From Piper betle (lineage: Eukaryota > Streptophyta > Magnoliopsida > Piperales > Piperaceae): a stretch of DNA of 64,000 bases. A program made the translations under genes and the position numbers. The first letter of the stretch is position 1. Every line of letters starts with the position of its first letter. The DNA lies in the NCBI GenBank assembly GCA_033002965.1, contig JAURVB010006451.1:1-64000 (forward strand). The letters run 5' to 3'. Of this stretch, positions 39,861 through 51,227 are shown piece by piece. Under the pieces are notes generated by a model. That model searched no databases, was not told the DNA's origin, and saw only the letters and a program-made list of their open reading frames with translations.

Positions 39861-42044
39861 TGAGAGCCTAAAGAGCCCCAAGGTGATTAACTTACCAAAA
39901 TATGTATGGTTTTATTGTGCATTAGTACGAAGATTGGAAGTGGACCAAGTTTATTCTCAATCTCGCTTAATTAGTCTAATATGGATGCATTCCTTCTTTT
40001 TTTCCTTATACTATAATATATATAATATTTTAATATTTAGCTTATAAAAAAGCCATAAAAAATATCCATTGTTTGTCAAAGATTCCATTGTTTGTCAAAT
40101 CGAGCCGTCAAACTTCGCATGAAAATCATGTTTCTAAATTTCACATCACGAGTCAAATCATTATTAAGAAAATTTTTTATTATAAACCCCTCTACATTGT
40201 AAGAAACTAAAATTAACTCATTATCTTCAACGAGCAAAGGAGTAAAAGCTTATTATAAATGAGCCTCCGTAGGCTAGAGAATTGTTTTATCGAATCCGTT
40301 GTAACACTTGACTAATAAGTATAAATTACTTAAATTAGTAGTTAAAAAACTTATTATAATAATTAAGTTAATTTATTTTCATTTATATAATTTACACTAA
40401 AAAGGCAAGTGCTACAGCATAGATGAAATAACTTCTTACAACTCTTTCACATCTCTTTATCCTCTCTTGTGTAAAATCAAAGAGAATATTTTTTTATAAA
40501 CCCCTTATAAATAAGCAGCATCGTTTGAAAACACAAAATTTAAACTTGACTCGACATGTTATAGATGTGGAATTCATTTAGAATCAATTCCGAACAAACT
40601 TGGAGTCATTTATATCAAATTTATAATTATAAGAATACAAAATTATATAAAAATAATATATATTTTGACATTCATAAGAATTTGACTCGTAAGTTAAGGA
40701 ATCTAGTCGACTTAGAAGAATTTTTGGAGTTAAAAAAAGGTTTTCAAGCTTAACGGGTACCTTTGAACCATCTTATAATAATAATAATAGGTGGTCATCT
40801 TATACTTATACACCAGAGAGGAGAGGATACGGGGAGGCGAGAGAGTTTGAGAGAAATTATCGCCCTCGTTCGAGGGCGCTCGCGGGGAATTTTTAATATC
40901 AAATGGAAGCTGCAATGTTGAAACGGCCAAGACAACGTCCAACTTGAATCAGGCCAAAACGTTTCTCCGAGCAGGCAGCAAGCATTAACACCTCGGCCCC
41001 CGGTCATGAACCATTAATGGAAGTGATGTAAAATATTTTGATGACGAAAATGGTCGACGGCGGTCAAACGCCGATCGGAAACTTCCACGCCGGCCGTGCA
41101 TGCACGTCCCCATCACGTGATTCGCGTGCTACTTTAATTTCCTGTGCCTTTTTTTTCTTTGTGGTTCTTACAAATTATTTGTCTCGGTGTCTTTTAGTAC
41201 ACGAGTGCTTCACTTAAAATTTGGGCTAGATGTATTAAAATCCGGTAATATTAAGGTAAGCAACATTTTATGAGCGAAGGGTACTTCTAATTTGAAGCCT
41301 TTTGGTGTTAAACGATGGGTCGATATGTATGGGAAATAGAGATATATAAATAAGAGATTGGCAGGTTTTTATCTTTTTTAATATATTAATGTAACATATT
41401 TTTAGAGTTTTCAAAAATATACTAATTTAAGAGTATTTTCAAACTTTTTTTAATCACAGCTACTTTGATAATTAAAATAAAAGGGTTAAAAATATCAAGT
41501 TGATTTGAAAATTTATTAGCATCTTAATTATTTATTTTTATATTTAACTATGTGGATTTTAAATAGTAGCTCCCGCTAAATTAGTTCAAATCAAAATTGT
41601 AGCTCATATATATAAATTTATATAAAGTGTAGCTCATGTATATGATGCTTATTTAACTCTGATAAATGTGTGGTTCAAAATAAATAAAGTTTTTTTATCT
41701 TATAACATATACACCAGCTTCCAAGAGTAAACAATTTTAAAGAGCGTACAAAGGATTTGGCCCAGCCTGGCTCAATATTAATTGATTCATTCAAGCACAG
41801 GCTAGCTCTGAGCACTTAGTATGTTTTCGGTCAATTATTAATATTTGGATAAAAAAGTATTTCGAAAAATATAACTTGAAATAATTTATTCAAAAATAGC
41901 GTTTACATGGTTCAAGTCGGAAATGCGAGAATGTTTAATTAATTACCAACAAAAATGGTAAATCAACAAGAATAAAATTCACAACAATAACACACACAAT
42001 CCAACCCTACCGCCAACCCTAGTGCTTTAGGAGAAACCTATGTA
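39861..42044. other. AT-rich intergenic region
   Basis: No coding region or complete element can be supported. The segment just downstream of 39860 may be internal sequence of a decayed LTR element. Confidence 0.4.
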
Positions 42045-42049
42045 TATAC

Positions 42050-42246
42050 TGATAAGTTGTAAATATATTATATAGATTTTCCTCCTAACTAATTTTTGTA
42101 GACCTCGTCCTCATCTTTATCCTAATAGATTGTAACTACATTATACAGATTTTCCTCCTATAATTTTTGTAACTAATTTCCTGTTATATACTCTATTTAT
42201 ATGTGAATAGAAAAATCTCTCGTTAAGGAGAATTTATTTATTTTTA
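42050..42246 (+). repeat. 5' LTR of the copia element
   Basis: Begins TGATAAGTTGTAAATATATT and matches the 3' LTR along its length, with a few substitutions. The copy ends around the TTTTTA before TTGTATTAGAGC. Confidence 0.9.
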
Positions 42247-42274
42247 TTGTATTAGAGCTTTCATCTCTCAATCC

Positions 42275-42451
42275 AATGGCCTCTCCTACAGACTCCACTT
42301 CCACTGACTCTGTCTTAATTTCCTCTGTCCCTATCAACTTTCCTGTGGTAAAATATATTTCCCAGGACATCTTTCTTAAACTTACCAGAGAGAATTTTAT
42401 TCTTTGGAAAGCCCAAGTCCTTGTCCTACCCACTCATCGTAGGATTGCTTG
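42275..42451 (+). pseudogene. Truncated copia gag N-terminus
   Basis: Reads MASPTDSTSTD, then NFPVVKYISQDIFLKLTREN and FILWKAQVLVL, the conserved start of copia gag (the LxxxNFxxWKxQ pattern). It stops at a TGA at 42449-42451. The sequence that follows belongs to the linker before RT, so the deletion junction lies close by. Confidence 0.75.
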
Positions 42452-43670
42452 ATGGTACCTTCCCGAAGCCCACACATCCTGTTTATCAAACGGCCCTTCG
42501 CACACGACCCTCATCTCCACCTATGTTTATCAAACAGCCCTTCCCACAGCTGTCGGATATGTCCTCCCCCTCCTCTATCTCTCCCTCTGCTCTACCCAAT
42601 ACCTCAATACCTTTCCCTCCATCGCTATCCATTGTCTCCTCCCAATTAGATGTTTCGGCCCCTCACTCTTCTCCCTCCCCATCCATCATTTCCTCACACC
42701 CTGTTGCTTCTTCACTATTACAGGATGCTCCCTACCCTTGTCTTTATATGTCCAGTACTGCATCTTCCAATGTTAAGATCCACCCTATGATAACCCGTAG
42801 CCAAGATGAGACTCGCAAGCCCAAAATACTTTTCTCTACCCGCTACCCTATTCCTTCTTGTCTTCTAACAACCTCTTCCTCTCTTCCCCTTGAACCTACA
42901 TGTTTCACCCAAGCTTGCAAGGACCCAAATTGGCGTCAAGTAATGAATGACAAATTCAACTCTCTACTAAAAAATCGTACACAGTCCTCAGTTCCTTGCC
43001 TTTCATCGATGAATGTAGTTGGTTCAAAATGGGTTTTCAAAGTAAAACAAAGATCTGATGGCTCTCTTGAACAGTACAAAGCCAAACTAGTTGCGAAAGG
43101 GTTCCATCAACAACTAGGTCGCGACTACAATGACACCTTCAGTTCAGTAGTTCGCATTGGCACCATTCATCTTGTTATTTCTATTGACATTTCAAAGGGT
43201 TGGGTTCTTAGGCAACTTGATGTTAAGAATGCTTTTATTTCATGGTGATCTTAAAGAGACAGTATTTATGGAGCAACCTCAGGGGTTTATTGATTCTAAG
43301 TCTCCTGATTATGTTTGTCACTTACACAAGTCTATCTATGGATTGAAGCAAGCATCCCGGGCTTGGTATCACAAGTTTAGTACATTTTTTCTCAACTCTG
43401 GGTTTCAAAATTCACCTCATGATGCCTCCATGTTTGTTCTCGCCACGGATACCTACATGGTAATTCTCCTCATTTATGTGGATGACATTATCTTGATCGG
43501 CTCCTCTTCTGTGATGATGTCAAAATTTATTGGGATTCTCTCTTCACACTTTGATATGAAGGACTTAGGTCAGTTAAATTTCTTTCTTGAAATGGAAGTC
43601 ACTTATCGGAAATATGAAATTCTTCTTTCTCAAACCAAGTATGCCCTTTAGTTGCTTCAACAATTGGTAT
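42452..43670 (+). pseudogene. Copia linker and reverse transcriptase, broken frame
   Basis: A serine/proline-rich linker (from 42460) leads into RT: WRQVMNDKFNSLLKN, GSKWVFKVKQRSDGSLEQYK then AKLVAKGFHQQLGRDYNDTF, and QLDVKNAFI. A frameshift near 43235 moves the frame to HGDLKETVFMEQPQGF, IYGLKQASRAWYHKF and the catalytic YVDDIIL. A TAG at 43649-43651 (KYAL-stop) ends it just before the solo LTR insertion. Confidence 0.9.
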
Positions 43671-46579
43671 TGTAAAACTCGCGACTCAAGTCAGGGTTTT
43701 ATAATCGTTAGCTGGTCGGTTCGACCGTGGTCCGAGTTGGTTCAGCTTTCAGAACACGTGTGCGGGGCCGAGGCCGACCGTGTGCACGTGCTATGAGGGT
43801 TCTTGTATACCCAAGTATTGATGATAGCGTCAGATATGCATCAGCAGACTGAGTTATCAGTAGATATGAGAGTATACAGTTGATGATTTTATTTTTTTTA
43901 TGTTGTGACCGTAGAATTAGTTTAGGCTGAATAACGCATTAGGACGCGTTAGATGGTATTCGGGTGGGTTATTAGTTATATAGCATGTCATTTGGATGTT
44001 GTTGTGTTTGTTTTATTTTATGAGATTTTTCCATATTTTTCTAGATTTTTTTAGAATTTATTACGAACTAGTTATTATTTTGACTCGAGTAGGAATCGAG
44101 TCAATACTTATTTACGAGTTTGCCACTAGGGGTGTTTTTCTCCCTCCCGACACTTCCTCACCCAAACCCTACCACCGCCGCCCACTGTGGTCGCCGCCGC
44201 CACCGCTGCCAATGCCGCACAGCCGCCGATCAACGCCGCCCCACCCCGCCGTGCAGTCGCCGTGCCGCCACGACCCACCCCGGCCACCGTCTCGCCGCCA
44301 CGACGCCGGAATCGCCCCACAAGCCGCGACTCCCCCCCTTGTCGATTCGCCGCCGTCCGGGCAGTGCCGTCACCGCCGTGACCCCGACGACCACCACCTT
44401 GACCTCGCCGACATTTCCCCCATCATCCCGACCGCCGTCGAGGCCGGCCGTAGCCCCGATCGGAGCACGCCGTCGCCGCCGCCGACAGCCATCGCCGCCC
44501 CGGCTACCCTGTTTGACACCACCATCGGACCAAGCTCGTCGAGCTGGTGCCGATAGACCCCCTGATTGCCCCGTCCAGAATCATCGCCGGAAAACCGCCG
44601 GAATGCCGCCGACACTCGCCGGAAAATCGTCGAAACCGCCAGAAAATTGGATTCGTGGGAAATTCGCCGGATCATCCGCCGAACGCACCCGGTCGAATCC
44701 GATCGGACTTCGGACGCCGCTAGGTGCCGAATTCGAGTTTCGAGCCACAAAACGGAAACCCTAGCCGTCGCCGATTTTCGACGACGCGAGGTATAAATTA
44801 CTCCGACGTAAATTCTTAAGTTTTGTAATTATTAGGGAAGCATGCTAGACTAGATAATTAGATGAATTTTTGTGTTTTTGACGTGTCTGTATGTTTGTGT
44901 GTAATTTAATAAAAATTATGAAATTGGTTGATTGATGAGTGTTAAAATGGAAAAGTAAGGAATTAATTAGGTGAACTAATTAATTACCCTGATTTCATGA
45001 GACGTAGATTGAAAACTCACTAGGATTGACTTAGGATGAATGTGTGATGATTGATGCGTGATTGCGTTGATTGTGTGTGCATGCTATAGGATGTGTGATT
45101 CATCATGCGGGCGTTAGCTTTTAGCTTGATTGTGTAGGTACGGTGTAGGAGCTCGCCGCCTAGGCGCGTGGACCCGTTTGGAGCTTCTACCAGGTCCGTT
45201 TAGGACTCGTTCTCTGTTTTTACGCTACTCTATTGTGTATTTGATTTATCATGTGCAAGACGAGTTAAGTGGCGTTTTATCGGATCCCACTTAACTCGGG
45301 CCATTTAGCCAACAATTTTCTGGATTAATAACCCTCGAGGATGAGATCCCTCGAGCTTGTTTTCGAAAATAAGATCCACCTCAAGTTGCCTTCGGGCCTA
45401 TTATAATAAATCCCGACCCAGCCCTATAAATAATTTTATCAAGTTTTCAGTGAGACAAGAGGAGATGAATCGACTTGCACGTACCATGAGCGGATGCCGT
45501 GACAGTCAAAGCGGGCTCTGGATTAGTGCCAGCGGACTGTTCCATTCCCGAGGGATCCTGACAACTCCGCGTTTGAGTTCCTCACACCCGGAGGACGTGG
45601 AGGTTTACGGGTACTGTTTAGTACAGCGCATGTCCGGACTTGTGGTTCAAAGGGTACTAAAGGCGACTGTCTGAGAGTACTCGGCCTACGTGCTCAAGGC
45701 CAGGAGAGATATGGAGGTTCGGAGAGGGCTTAGGATAAAAGTTTTACGTGAAGTACTGAAAAAGAAGTGTCGTGAGCGGCACAGTACCAGATAGATCGGG
45801 ATGCTGTTGAGTCAGCTGCTCGACGGCTCCTCTGTAGTTGCCCTTATGAGAGTTCTTGAGGAAGATATATATGATGGTTTGCTTTCCATGAGAGTTTGCT
45901 CTCATGTTCCAGTTTGATATTAGTTATTTCCGGACCAGTGACACCCGTTGCTGACGTTTTTCTATATATATGTAGGTGAGAAATGCGAGGGATGAAAGCT
46001 GTCGGGACTGCGGAGGAGCAGCACGGAACCGCGCACACATGTACCTACCACGTGTAATGTATAATGATGGTGTGTTAATGCTGTGTGAATGATAATTAGG
46101 ATGTTTTTGTCTTGATGAATTGCTTATTATGAAACGAACGGATAATTGTGAATGAGTAGGAAGCCTTGGAGTTCAGACTCGGCTCAGATGAAAACAAATG
46201 AGATAATGATGAATGCTACGGTAGATTGTCATGTTTTATCGTATTTTGATAAAATATTTATATACCCTTGTTGTGGACAGGTTGGCCCCTATTGCACTTT
46301 TAGGGGAGATTCTGTCCGTTTTTCCGTAAAAATTAATGAATTTTTAATTAAAATTTCTTGCTGTTGCATGGTTTTGTTTTGCTTGCACATCATAGCATGC
46401 ATGTAGGACTACGTTAGAACCCACGCATCCCATCCATGCATTTCATGTTTGCATCTCCATCTTGAGACACCGAGGGCAGATCCGGGTCGGCTTAACCGAA
46501 CCCAGTAGATTAGCGAACGGTTCGGTCGCCGATGACATTTCCGGGTCGGTTCACGGGTGAGCCGAAATGGGGTGTTACA
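43671..46579 (+). mobile_element. Solo LTR, 2.9 kb, nested in the copia element
   Basis: Begins TGTAAAACTCGCG and ends GGGGTGTTACA, the TG...CA ends with TGTAA/TTACA inverted repeats expected of an LTR. The flanks GGTAT (43666-43670) and AGTAT (46580-46584) form a 5-bp target duplication with one mismatch, and the copia sequence resumes exactly after it. No primer site or pol domains are inside, so this is one LTR left by recombination between the two ends of a larger element. A GC-rich tract at 44160-44780 gives long open frames of low complexity that are unlikely to be genes. The same LTR start appears at 1-42 (minus). Confidence 0.85.
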
Positions 46580-47314
46580 AGTATGGATGCTGTAAAACCA
46601 ATTTCGACTCCTACTTCCGGTGATCGCCTTTCCATGAATGATGGTGACATCCTGTCTAATCCTACTGAGTATCGTCAGCTTGTTGGGAGCTTACAATATC
46701 TAACACTTACATGACTGGACTTTGCTTATGTTGTTAATGGTATTTGTCAATTTATGCAGACTCCCCACACATCTCATCTTTTTGCTGCTAAGCGCATCCT
46801 GCGGTATATTAAAGGCACTTTGGGTTTTGGCCTTCGCTTTACTCCCTGCAGTTCCTTCACATTAATTGGTTACACTGATGCTGATTGGGCAGGCTGTCCA
46901 GACACATGCTGCTCTACCTCTGGGTTTGCTATTTATCTTGGGCAAAATTTAATCTCCTAGATTTCTAAGAAACAATCAATAGTTTCTAAGTCTAGCTCAG
47001 AAGCTGAGTTTCGCTCCTTGGCTCTTCTTAGCTCAGAGGTGATGTGGCTACTACATTTACTCAAAGCCCTACAAATTCCATTGTATTCTCCATTGACCCT
47101 CTACTGTGACAATGTCAGCACCCTTAATTTGGCATCCAATCCAGTTCTACACAATAAAAGCAAGCACATTGAAATTAATATGCATTTTATTCGAGAGAAG
47201 GTAGCAGCTGGAATTGTTAGACTTCGACATATTCCCTCCACTGACCAAGTTGCCGATTTATTTACTAAGCCTCTCTACCGTCCTCATTTTAAATTGCTTC
47301 ACTCCAAGCTTTAA
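46580..47314 (+). pseudogene. Copia RNase H region, broken
   Basis: Continues the copia pol after the solo LTR: KPISTPTSGDRLSMNDGDIL, EYRQLVGSLQYLT (then a stop), AAKRILRYIKGTLGFGLRF, YTDADWAGCPDT, SKKQSIVSKSSSEAEFRSLA, LYCDNVSTLNLASNPVLHNK, and the terminal TKPLYRPHF. Two in-frame stops are visible (near 46713 and 46961). The catalytic D of DADW and the acidic residue of SSSEAEF remain. Confidence 0.88.
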
Positions 47315-47344
47315 GTTGGTTCCGCTCTTGAGCTTGTGGGGGGG

Positions 47345-47543
47345 TGATAAGTTGTAAATATATTATATAGATTTTCCTCCTAACTAATTTCTGTAGACCT
47401 CGTCCTCGTCTTTATCCTAATAGATTGTAACTACATTATATAGATTTTCCTCCTATAATTTTTGTAACTAATTTCTTGTTATGATACTCTATTTATACGT
47501 GAATAGAAAAATCTCTCGATAAAGATGAGTTTATTTATTTTCA
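47345..47543 (+). repeat. 3' LTR of the copia element
   Basis: Begins TGATAAGTTGTAAATATATT directly after a run of Gs and ends ATTTATTTTCA. It matches the 5' LTR with few differences, so the copia insertion is not very old. Confidence 0.9.
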
Positions 47544-47548
47544 TATGC

Positions 47549-49182
47549 AATGTCAACTAATTGACTACAAAAATAATCCAAAGAACCTAAGATATAATTA
47601 AAGTCAAACTGTTTTAAAAAAATGTCAGATGCATAATTAATAGATTAGATATGTAAAGCTAAGGTATTGATAAAGAAGATGATTAAAGTTGTATTTTAGA
47701 AGAGTTGAGCAAGTAATTAAGTAACAAATTTAGATTGATAGGTCATACATTACATACTACTCATTGACTAATTGCATACGTAACCCAAGTTCACTTACAA
47801 GTCAATTTTTCCCCAATATCTCTAATACATAAATGAAATGACGGTGCAGTTACGGCGTGCGAAAATGAAGCTCTTGTGCTTAGTCGACAAGGTTTACAAC
47901 TTGGGTTCAAGTTAATTTATTTATTTATTATCGAAAATGTCGTGTGAAGCCTCATAATTCATAGTTAAAAAGTTGAAATTACCGTGCTTGGATGTTTTTT
48001 ATAACATTGACATTTCCTCCATTTTATGGCCATCTTTATGCATCTCACTTTTTTTAGATTAGTTTAGCTAGTCGATTAGTCCAATCTTAGTTGGTAATAT
48101 ATCTTTTTTGCTTTCCCTAAATTGTCGGTGTCAATCTTTAGTGTATTCAATCAACAACAGGGAAATATATATTATATTTTATTATTTATCTCAATCCTAA
48201 AGGCAAGCTTTTAGTGAACAATTTAACTACTTTGATACCTGCATACACGCTAATCAACTTCCATAAAATACAATTTTCTCTACCTATTCATGCAAAGACC
48301 CCATGGTTACAACAATGGTTTTTTTTATCTCTAAAAATTAATCAGCTCACTCCTTTTTGTCAATCTTCAAGATAAATCTTAATTAATATAATAATATAAC
48401 TCCATAATTAGAGTCGGTTAATTAAAACACGACAAATTATTTTTTATTTAATTAAATATATAGTAATCACATTGAATTCCAATTTACTCAGATCGTACAA
48501 CACAAACTAACTCGAATAAACTCATTATTCTGAATTAAACTTTTATAAAATTGAATATTGAAATCCTAATATGAGCTTCAAAAAATATAACACATGGTGT
48601 CCGGACCATAGTTTTAAATGTTGTATCGCATTACTAGATTGTACCCAATATACCAGTACCCGCTTTAAATCCAATACAATATAGTTTAGGCCTTTGTATT
48701 AATTTAATTTATACATATTTTTTAATGTAAAAATTTTATAAATTTGAGTTCTCGTTAAAAATTATGGTATTTTAACTAATATTAATAAAATATTTTATTT
48801 ATAATTTTAATATTTGGTTGAATCCGATTGGCCGGTTAAACCAAATATACCAATACTTTACTATAATTAAAATTATGGTCCATGTTTATGCAAATAATCC
48901 CCCTCAGCCCTCACTTTCTTGGGACCCCGCGTGATATGAGCCAAGTCCATTGGCCAAAGCACAAAGCGTCGACCGAATCAATCCATGCACCAAAACGCTT
49001 CCATTCAAAGGGTCTCTCTTCCCACTCCATTCATATTCGCAATCCCTTCCTAACTTTTCTCCACAATATTTGTTATCTTGCCAACCATTTTAGTCAATCT
49101 ATCCTCTACCTCTCTCTCTTTATCTTCTCCCAACAAAAGAAGTGTCTCCTCTCCTCGTCCTCCATAGTATAAGCTTTGGATC
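47549..49182. other. AT-rich intergenic region upstream of the lipase-like gene
   Basis: No coding region or repeat boundary is supported. The pyrimidine-rich stretch at about 48980-49165 probably includes the promoter and 5' UTR of the hydrolase gene. Confidence 0.4.
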
Positions 49183-51227
49183 ATGGTGAGGCTTCCTTCA
49201 TGACGTTTCTCCATCTGGGTACCTGACTTTTGGACTAATTTCTTATTCTCGGATTTGTTTGAACTTGTTTAGGCAGTGGATATGGAGAATATCAAGTATG
49301 AAGAGGTTTGGAGTTGATGACTTCCTTGCTCTGTTCTATGGTTCTGATACGTATGTGCGTATATTTACGTGTTTGAATCGTTTAAATTTGGTGATTGTTG
49401 CTCGCAGGAATACATAACCAATAGCAGAAGATTACAGCAGTTTACATGCAGATGGCTGCCGGTTGATCAAGAGCCCAAGGCGTTGGTGTTCCTCTGCCAT
49501 GGTACCTCACCGAAACTCCTCTGTTTTTTTACAATCCAATTCTTCGTATATTCATGCTTTAGTCTGGTTTTTGACGTGCATGATTGTTTGCTTTTTGGTA
49601 GGGTATGCCGTTGAGTGCAGTATTTTTATGAGAGGTGAGTTCAAATTTTGATATGTAAAGTTGAAAGCATAAGGAGACGTGCATCGTTTGATGATCTAAA
49701 TCAAATTCGTGCTCTGTTTTTTGTGTTCTTCAGAAACTGGTGTGCGTCTTGCTAAGGCTGGTTATGCTGTGTATGGAATCGACTACATCGGCCACGGCAA
49801 GTCGTCCGGCTTGCAGGCCTATGTGCCCAACTTTGAGGAACTTGTCAACGATTGCTCTGAGTTCTTCACCAAATTATGCGGTGAGCAAATCATATTTCTC
49901 TGCCAATTAAACCGTTTTTCATATCTTCTTATCTTATTTTTCTCTAGTTTAATTCTGGGTGTTCCGATGACAGAAAGGAAAGAGAACAAAACCTTAGCAA
50001 GGTTTCTCTTCGGTGAATCCATGGGAGGTGCAGTAGCTCTTCTTCTTCATAGGAAGAAGCCCAAGTACTGGGACGGAGCAGTTCTTGTTGCTCCCATGTG
50101 CAAGGTTTGCTTTTTTGTTTTTTAAACTGCAAGACATGGGGATCTTTTTGTGAAGTTGGTAGCATAATTTGATTGTTTAATACCTATATATCAATTCTAA
50201 TTCATGTTTTTCCCTTTTCTTCTTCAGATTGCTGATGAGATGAAGCCTCACCCTGCGATCATCAAAATTTTGAACAAGCTTGCAGGGATCATCCCAACTT
50301 GGAGAATCATTCCTACCAAAGATATCATTGATATTGCCTTCAAAAAAGTGGAAAAGAGAGAGGAGGTAACATTTACCATTCACAACAAATTTTAGTCAAT
50401 CAATAAGATTTTCTACCAATCCAGTTGACACAAAAGTCTCTGGTGAAAACAGATCAGGTCCAATCCTCACTGCTACAAGGGGCGGCCCCGTTTGAGGACT
50501 GGTCATGAGCTCCTCATGGTTAGCATGGATATTGAGAAGAATCTGGACAAGGTGATTACAATATAAAAAACTGTCTTTCGCGTTTGTTGAATGATGGTAC
50601 ATGATCCTTGATTAGCTCATTCTTTGTTGCCAAAACTAACATAACAAGTCAACTAATTGAGACAAACCTCATTAATTAGCATATTAGCCATGTCAATACC
50701 TTCAATTTGAGATCTGTCTTTCATTTAGTTATCGTCTTTAGAACTTCGAATTTGGGTAGGATGCAGTCACAAGAACTTAATTGTAATGGCACCGAGTGGA
50801 GCTTCTTTTGTATTAGTTCCAATTAAATTAATACCTGGCCTGGTCATATTAGAATATTGTTGTGTGATACTTTAAATGATGTAAGATTTAAACGAATTGA
50901 TTTGTTTCTGTGTGTTTACCTACACAGGTCGCATTGCCCTTCATTGTGGTTCATGGTGGGGATGACAAAGTGACCGACCCCAAGGTGAGCGAGCTCCTCC
51001 ATCAGACTGCCTCTAGCAGCGACAAGACCTTGAAGCTGTACCCCGGAATGTGGCACGGGCTGACCTCCGGCGAGCCGGAGGAGAACATCGAGCTCGTCTT
51101 CTCCGACATCGTCGACTGGCTCGGGCAGAGGTCCGACAGTGGGTGTGGTAGGTTGGAGAGTGAACGGAAGGCGGAGCATGATAAACAGTTTAACTCCCAC
51201 ATCAAGGAGGTTGCATTGGAATCTTAG
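49183..51227 (+). CDS. MAGL: Monoacylglycerol lipase-like alpha/beta hydrolase
   Basis: Nine coding exons: 49183-49185 (ATG only), 49273-49305, 49408-49501, 49602-49634, 49734-49880, 49974-50104, 50228-50365, 50453-50551, 50928-51227. All have GT-AG borders with matching phases; total 325 residues, usual for plant MAGLs. The first exon was chosen because ATG|GTGAGG joins TTTAG|GCAGTGGAT to give MAVDMENIKYEE; the ATG at 49282 is an alternative. Features: LVFLCHGY near the oxyanion site, YGIDYIGHGKSSGLQAY, nucleophile GESMGG (Ser119), acid GGDDKVTDP (Asp239) and GMWHGLT (His269). The family hydrolyses monoacylglycerols and related esters; the caffeoylshikimate esterase of lignin synthesis is a close relative, and substrate cannot be told from sequence. 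No frame break was seen. Confidence 0.92.

Larger units (their letters stand above)
42050..47543 (+). mobile_element. Ty1/copia LTR retrotransposon, internally deleted and interrupted
   Basis: Short LTRs lie at 42050-42246 and 47345-47543, with a near-perfect target duplication (TATAC at 42045-42049, TATGC after 47543). A primer-site-like TTGTATTAGAGC follows the 5' LTR, and the purine tract GTGGGGGGG precedes the 3' LTR. A gag start remains at 42275, but the rest of gag, protease and the integrase core are gone: the sequence jumps to the proline/serine-rich linker before RT. A 2.9-kb solo LTR (43671-46579) splits the RT/RNase H region. Without the insert the element is about 2.6 kb. It cannot transpose on its own. 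Confidence 0.93.

Noticed and set aside
44120..44800. Long GC-rich open frames in both strands within the solo LTR
   Set aside because: Low-complexity proline/arginine/alanine composition in several frames at once, no domain, and location inside an LTR.
42050..47543. Possibility that the copia element carries a captured host gene
   Set aside because: The extra 2.9 kb has LTR termini and a target duplication and encodes nothing recognisable, so it is a nested solo LTR.
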